Source: Treponema sp.
GTDB taxonomy: Bacteria; Spirochaetota; Spirochaetia; Treponematales; Breznakiellaceae
Length of the DNA stretch: 9,528 nucleotides
Assembly: GCA_031255875.1 (NCBI GenBank)
Contig: JAIRRR010000161.1
Location: 1 to 9,528 of the forward strand
Direction: 5' to 3'
In this document: positions 5,854 to 9,528 of the stretch, piece by piece
Numbering within the stretch: the stretch's first letter is position 1
Layout: each line of letters begins with the position of its first letter
Made by a program: the position numbers and the translations under genes
The notes under the pieces: generated by a model
What the model saw: only the letters and a program-made list of their open reading frames with translations
The model's database searches: none
Told to the model about the DNA's origin: nothing

Positions 5854-8800
5854 TTATCCCCCTCCCCCCCTGCCGCGCGGAATTTAGCGGCAAGCAAGAG
5901 CGGCAGGCGGACAAGCATGCCGGCGCAGAGGCGGGTGAATCCCAGGCTGATCCTGATATTGTCCCGTACCGGCCGGAAATGGGAGACGCCGTCCGGGGGG
6001 TAGCTGACTCGGACCGGGTAAAAGAGCAAAGGCACGTGTTTCCAGTGCAGCCGGACGATGATTTCCGTGTCAAAGCCCATGCGTTTGTCAATGAACGGGT
6101 GACGGCAGACTTGCCAGGCCGGTTCCACAGGGTACACCCGGAACCCGCAAAGTATGTCCCGGATATCAGAGGAAAGGGTGACGATTTTCGCCCAGGCATT
6201 GGCTATTTTCCGGCCGTTTTTCCGGCTCGGGGGGACGGAACCGTCAAACTCGGGCCAGCCGCAGATAAGCGCTTCCGGGTGCGCGGCGGATTGCTCAAGA
6301 AAAAAGCCCGCCCGCCCGGCATCGTGCTGGCCGTCGGCGTCTATCTGCATGACATGGGTAAGCCCCTCGCTGCGGGCCCTGTCCATGCCCGCTATCACCG
6401 CGGCGCCCTTGCCGCCGTTTTTTTCCCGGGTGACCAGAATCGCCCCGGGCGTGTCTGCGGCAATTTTCGCCAGGCAGCCCTTTGTTTCGGCATCGCTCCC
6501 GTCGTCAACCAGAATAATGGGGAGGCCGTAATGGGCGAGCCCTTGAACCACCGAAACCGCCGTCTTTCCATGATTGTAAACCGGAATAAGGAACCCCTGC
6601 CTTACCGGGCTTCCGCTCATGTCGGCGGTTCCCAGGCTGACCGTGCCCGAGGAGTACACCGTGTCCCCGTCGGGGCTTTTTATTTCGAAGCCCAGCTCGT
6701 TCTTCTCCGCGTTGTGGACGAGCTTCATACGCAGCGGGACGTCGGGGCGGATAATCGCGGAAAATTTGATGCGCCTGAACCGGGAGATGAATATCCCGGT
6801 GCCGAAATACCTGGAGGCCAGGCGCATTGCCATTTCAAGCTGGGCGACTCCGGGGAGTATGCTGTAGCCCGGAAAATGGCCCTGGAAATAGCCGCTTTCC
6901 CGGGGCACGGAAAATTCCAGAAGGACCTGATCGGCGGCCTGTTCCAGCACGGTTTCCCGGGGTATCTCCCGCATGCCGGAGACGGCGTGCATAAAAGGCC
7001 CGGCCCCGTCGGCAGCGGGGGCCGCGTCATTTTGCGGAACAGCGCCGTTCCGGGAAGGGGCAAAGAGCGCCTCTATCTCCGGCTTCTTCTTCTTGCCCTG
7101 GGCGTCCAGGGGAAGCGCGTCAAGGTAGCGCCATTTTTTCGGTATCACGGTATTCTCGAAAAACTGAAGCAGGTATCCGGTAAAATACCTGTTGATCTCC
7201 GCCTTGTCCTTCCCCGAAAAACGCTCCCGCCCCAGGCTGTTCAGCGCCAGGGCCGCCGCCAGGTACTGCCGCCGGTCTTCCAGCGCCACCGCGCATACGT
7301 CCGACACCAGGCCGGTTTGGAGTATGCGGCTCTCGATTTCGGGCAGGGAGATACGCTTTTCCTCGATTTTTACGACAGAATCGGCGCGGCCTTTCAAAAT
7401 GAAGCGGCCGTCCGGGAGAATATCAACAAGGTCCCCGGTGGTAAAGCCCGCCGGATCCTTGATATAGGGGGAGCGGATCACCAGGCAGCCGTCCCCGTTT
7501 TTGCTGATACGGGCGTTTTCGAAGGGGGTCCATTCCATGCCGTTTTTGGACTGCCGGTACGCGATCCCGCTGGTTTCGGTGCTGCCGTACACCTCAAAGG
7601 GCCAAAACCCGAAAATATCGCGGGTCTTTTTCGCGGTTTCAGGAGGCACCGCCCCGCCGGAAGTGAATATCCAGGGGTCCCTAAGCTCAAGGGCCCCCGC
7701 CCCGGCAGGCGCGGCGTCCGCTCCCCCGAACTGTTCCACAGCCCGCTTCAGGAAGGCGGGGACCGTTATGATCATATAAGATGTGTCGTTAAACTTGAGG
7801 AATTCTTCGGGAAATTCGATCCGCCTGCGGCGGAACGGAACTGCGGCAGTAAAGGGAAGCAGGATGGAAAAGAGCAGGCCGTAGATGTGGTGCTGGCTTA
7901 CGGTGGAGCAGAGCTTCCGCTTAAGGAATTCCTCCCCGCACTTGGACAGGATAAAACGGTTGTCGTTCTCAAATTCGGTGAGCCGCTGCCGCACCGCCTT
8001 GGGCTTCCCGGTCGTCCCGGAAGTATACATTATGATCACGGTCTCGTCCGCGTTGACAGACGGGACGGGGTCTGCCCGCAAGGCCGCCAGTCCCCCGGGG
8101 CTTTCCGGGGAGGCCAGGAAACCCTGGATATCGGTAACGTCTTCCGCCCCCGCGTCCGCGGCCCTGTCGGTCAGGAAGGCGACGCCCGGGCCGCGAATCT
8201 CCCGGATATAGGCGGGCGAAATATTGGCGGTAAGGTGTATCTCTTTTTTGCACTGGAGCAGGGCGGCGAAGGCGGCGAGGAAATGCCAGCAGTCCTCCAC
8301 GTGGAGTATCCATTTTTCGGAATCGCGGGACCGGATCAGGGCGCGCAGGCGGGCGCTGTCGTCCAGGAAATCCTGCCAGGTCTTGTACGCGCCGCTGCCC
8401 CAGGTCTGCTCATAGCAGAGGACGGTCTCCGGCGGCCGTGATTTGGCGGTAAATTGTGAAAGAGGGAAGGCCTTCGGCATCTTTTTATCCGTGATTTTCC
8501 GGACGCTAAACTCTCCGGCAAATAATATGCCTATCAGTATATACGAAATCCCCCCGTTGTACAGTGACCAGAAGGCGTCGGAAGCCCGGAACACGCTGTA
8601 CGCCGCCACCCCGCCGTTCAGAACAAAGAAAGCGCACCAGACCATCGTTACCTTGCGGCAGTAGGCCTCGATCCGTTTTTCCGCCAGGGATCCCCTGATG
8701 CCCCTGTCCTGCAAAACGGCCAGCCGGAATACCATCACCGGCGGGAAGAACAGGGTGCCCCCGAAAACAAAGAGGAAAAGTGCGTTCATCAGGACCGGGT

Positions 8801-9104
8801 AAAGTTTGAGAACCAGGGGGGAATTGGTGAAGAAGCAGAGGAGGCCGACAGCGCCGAGCAGGGCGACGTTAAACACACGGGGGCCAGCGGAGAACCGCGC
8901 TTTTCCCGGCATCTGCCCCGGGCTGCTTTCCGGGCCTTCACGGGCGGGCGGCTTCTTTTTCGCGCTCAGCGCCAGAAACGATACCAGCGCGGCTGCCACC
9001 ACAAAAAGGGAAAAAGCCCTGGCCGGCATTTTGAGGATCACCAGAAAACAGAACACCAGAACCGGATACGCCACAGCCAGAATCACGGACAAAATCTGGA
9101 CCAT
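5850..9104 (-). CDS. Four-domain fusion: membrane domain, acyl-AMP ligase, FabZ-like dehydratase, GT2 glycosyltransferase
   Basis: The 1084-residue product has four parts. Residues 1-205 are a membrane domain with about six hydrophobic helices (near 4-24, 28-46, 77-97, 103-120, 153-172, 181-197). Residues 209-680 are an AMP-forming ligase: YTSGTTGKPK at 360-369, YGSTETSG at 506-513, TTGDLV at 555-560, GRADSVVK at 572-579, and the C-terminal lysine in KKKK at 671-674. An Ala/Pro-rich linker follows. Residues 705-826 are a hotdog dehydratase with GHFPGYSILPGVAQLE (His743, Glu757). Residues 836-1070 are a GT2 domain with IPVYNHG, VDDGSD (868-869) and the DxD IDADGQHD (922-924), ending in a hydrophobic amphipathic tail. 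In APE clusters these occur as separate neighbouring proteins in this order. They would activate a starter acid, dehydrate beta-hydroxyacyl intermediates and glycosylate the lipid carrier at the membrane. The ATG at 9104 directly precedes the first helix, but its RBS is weak. The reading frame is unbroken. Confidence 0.88.
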   Translation of the reverse strand: MVQILSVILAVAYPVLVFCFLVILKMPARAFSLFVVAAALVSFLALSAKKKPPAREGPESSPGQMPGKARFSAGPRVFNVALLGAVGLLCFFTNSPLVLKLYPVLMNALFLFVFGGTLFFPPVMVFRLAVLQDRGIRGSLAEKRIEAYCRKVTMVWCAFFVLNGGVAAYSVFRASDAFWSLYNGGISYILIGILFAGEFSVRKITDKKMPKAFPLSQFTAKSRPPETVLCYEQTWGSGAYKTWQDFLDDSARLRALIRSRDSEKWILHVEDCWHFLAAFAALLQCKKEIHLTANISPAYIREIRGPGVAFLTDRAADAGAEDVTDIQGFLASPESPGGLAALRADPVPSVNADETVIIMYTSGTTGKPKAVRQRLTEFENDNRFILSKCGEEFLKRKLCSTVSQHHIYGLLFSILLPFTAAVPFRRRRIEFPEEFLKFNDTSYMIITVPAFLKRAVEQFGGADAAPAGAGALELRDPWIFTSGGAVPPETAKKTRDIFGFWPFEVYGSTETSGIAYRQSKNGMEWTPFENARISKNGDGCLVIRSPYIKDPAGFTTGDLVDILPDGRFILKGRADSVVKIEEKRISLPEIESRILQTGLVSDVCAVALEDRRQYLAAALALNSLGRERFSGKDKAEINRYFTGYLLQFFENTVIPKKWRYLDALPLDAQGKKKKPEIEALFAPSRNGAVPQNDAAPAADGAGPFMHAVSGMREIPRETVLEQAADQVLLEFSVPRESGYFQGHFPGYSILPGVAQLEMAMRLASRYFGTGIFISRFRRIKFSAIIRPDVPLRMKLVHNAEKNELGFEIKSPDGDTVYSSGTVSLGTADMSGSPVRQGFLIPVYNHGKTAVSVVQGLAHYGLPIILVDDGSDAETKGCLAKIAADTPGAILVTREKNGGKGAAVIAGMDRARSEGLTHVMQIDADGQHDAGRAGFFLEQSAAHPEALICGWPEFDGSVPPSRKNGRKIANAWAKIVTLSSDIRDILCGFRVYPVEPAWQVCRHPFIDKRMGFDTEIIVRLHWKHVPLLFYPVRVSYPPDGVSHFRPVRDNIRISLGFTRLCAGMLVRLPLLLAAKFRAAGGEGDK

Positions 9105-9116
9105 GACCGGATTTTA

Positions 9117-9137
9117 CCTGAAAACGTGCTTTTCAGG
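9117..9137. repeat. Perfect inverted repeat CCTGAAAA-5-TTTTCAGG
   Basis: Two 8-base arms (9117-9124 and 9130-9137) flank a five-base loop, starting 13 bases upstream of the fusion gene's ATG. On the minus-strand transcript the downstream arm contains CAGG, the only Shine-Dalgarno-like stretch available. The element could be an operator or a hairpin limiting translation. Confidence 0.6.
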
Positions 9138-9153
9138 CAAGCTTTCCGGGGGT

Positions 9154-9161
9154 TTTTCAGG
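9154..9161 (+). repeat. Additional copy of the TTTTCAGG arm
   Basis: TTTTCAGG occurs again 24 bases from the copy at 9130-9137 and in the same orientation, giving three copies of the half-site (two direct, one inverted) in 45 bases. A period near 24 bases would be close to two helical turns, as expected for paired protein sites, but chance cannot be excluded. Confidence 0.35.
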
Positions 9162-9186
9162 GCGGGGAGGCCGTGCGGCGGGTTTA

Positions 9187-9211
9187 ACAAACAACGGCCG
9201 CCCTTGTTTGT
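9187..9211. repeat. Perfect inverted repeat ACAAACAA-9-TTGTTTGT
   Basis: Two perfect 8-base arms (9187-9194 and 9204-9211) flank a GC-only-but-asymmetric nine-base centre containing CGGCCG. Placement in the divergent spacer, about 80 bases upstream of the fusion gene's start, suits a dimeric regulator site. There is no T run after either arm, so a terminator is unlikely. Confidence 0.5.
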
Positions 9212-9397
9212 GCGGCATTTTCGTGATTGGAAGGCGCGGTCCATGCCCCGGAGCTTGCCCCTGAGTTCTTCGTTTTTCCGAAAAGACAAAAATTGAATGT
9301 TCAAAAAGAGGAAGGAATTTTCTTAAAAATACATTATATTTTATGCAAAAGAGGTTGCCGTTTTGGTTTTTCAATACGGGGAAAAAGAGAGATTAAA

Positions 9398-9528
9398 ATG
9401 ACCGATGAACAGAAATGGCAGGCTGTGTTGAAACACGATGACCGCTATGACGGCTTGTTTTTTGTCGGGGTAAAATCAACAAAAATATTCTGCCGGCCGT
9501 CCTGTAAATCAAAACGGCCTCTCCGAAA
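9398..9528 (+). CDS. Ada-type methyl-phosphotriester DNA repair protein, N-terminal part
   Basis: Only the first 43 codons are in the window. They read as the start of an Ada zinc domain: DDRYDGLFFVGVKST followed by IFCRPSC. The two cysteines at residues 32 and 36 correspond to the first two zinc ligands of Ada (Cys38 and Cys42 in E. coli Ada); the first is the methyl acceptor. The domain takes methyl groups from DNA phosphotriesters and in Ada thereby becomes a transcriptional activator. What follows (AraC-type DNA-binding domain, methyltransferase domain, or a glycosylase fusion) lies beyond the edge, so Ada, AdaA or another fusion are all possible. The ATG at 9398 has GAGAGA five bases upstream. 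The gene is divergent from the APE-type operon, and nothing suggests a shared function. Confidence 0.85.
   Translation, partial: MTDEQKWQAVLKHDDRYDGLFFVGVKSTKIFCRPSCKSKRPLR

Larger units (their letters stand above)
9105..9397. promoter_or_regulatory. Divergent intergenic regulatory region
   Basis: This spacer separates the minus-strand operon from the divergent Ada-domain gene and should carry promoters for both. The half next to the operon (9105-9245) is GC-rich and contains two perfect inverted repeats and a repeated TTTTCAGG. The half next to the Ada-type gene (about 9280-9345) is AT-rich, with TATATT at 9335-9340 but no convincing -35 partner. On the minus strand a weak TTGCCT(18)TAAAAT pair lies at 9140-9111, which would give an almost leaderless transcript. 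No RNA gene or believable small ORF is seen. Confidence 0.45.

Noticed and set aside
5979..8441. 820-codon open frame on the plus strand, antisense to the fusion gene
   Set aside because: Its product is rich in Gly, Arg and Pro with no recognisable domain. GC-rich third positions in the sense gene explain the lack of stops. The minus-strand frame carries all the family motifs.
9083..9374. Two small minus-strand ORFs (73 and 86 codons) in the divergent spacer
   Set aside because: They are basic, Pro-rich products without an RBS or known motif, and one runs into the start of the fusion gene in another frame. They look like chance frames.

Overview
The window looks like chromosomal DNA of a diderm (Gram-negative type) bacterium. 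It encodes a LolA-like periplasmic carrier, an LpxL-type inner-membrane acyltransferase and an RND/MMPL lipid exporter, which only make sense in a cell with two membranes. Most of it is very GC-rich (44 of 60 bases are G or C at 3541-3600). A termite-gut or related treponeme (Spirochaetes) is my best guess, from general resemblance only; no marker gene here fixes the taxon.

Layout. Bases 1-360 (+) hold the 3' end of a medium-chain zinc alcohol dehydrogenase gene. Bases 472-1197 (+) hold a conspicuously AT-rich gene for a secreted transglutaminase-like protein. From 9104 down to 1233 runs one tight minus-strand operon of five genes. In transcription order these are: a 1084-residue four-domain fusion (membrane domain, acyl-AMP ligase, FabZ-like hotdog dehydratase, family 2 glycosyltransferase); an LpxL-like acyltransferase; a 4HBT-type hotdog thioesterase; a LolA-like carrier; and an MMPL/RND exporter. 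Junctions are ATGA overlaps, a 10-base gap and a 14-base overlap, so the five are very probably co-transcribed and translationally coupled. A regulatory spacer of about 290 bases with two perfect inverted repeats separates this operon from a divergent plus-strand gene starting at 9398. That gene begins with an Ada-type methyl-phosphotriester repair domain and is cut by the window edge.

The operon matches, in content and order, the accessory and export half of aryl polyene (APE) or related lipid-anchored polyene clusters. The ligase would activate an aryl or acyl starter. The dehydratase would act in chain building. The glycosyltransferase and acyltransferase would attach the product to a lipid. 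The thioesterase would release or edit thioesters. The LolA-like protein and MMPL exporter would carry the lipid to the outer membrane. No ketosynthase, ketoreductase or acyl carrier protein is present here; the place where they often follow the exporter is occupied by the AT-rich convergent gene. The most distinctive points are the collinear four-gene fusion, the shifted fusion boundary between glycosyltransferase and acyltransferase, and the apparent loss or relocation of the polyketide core.
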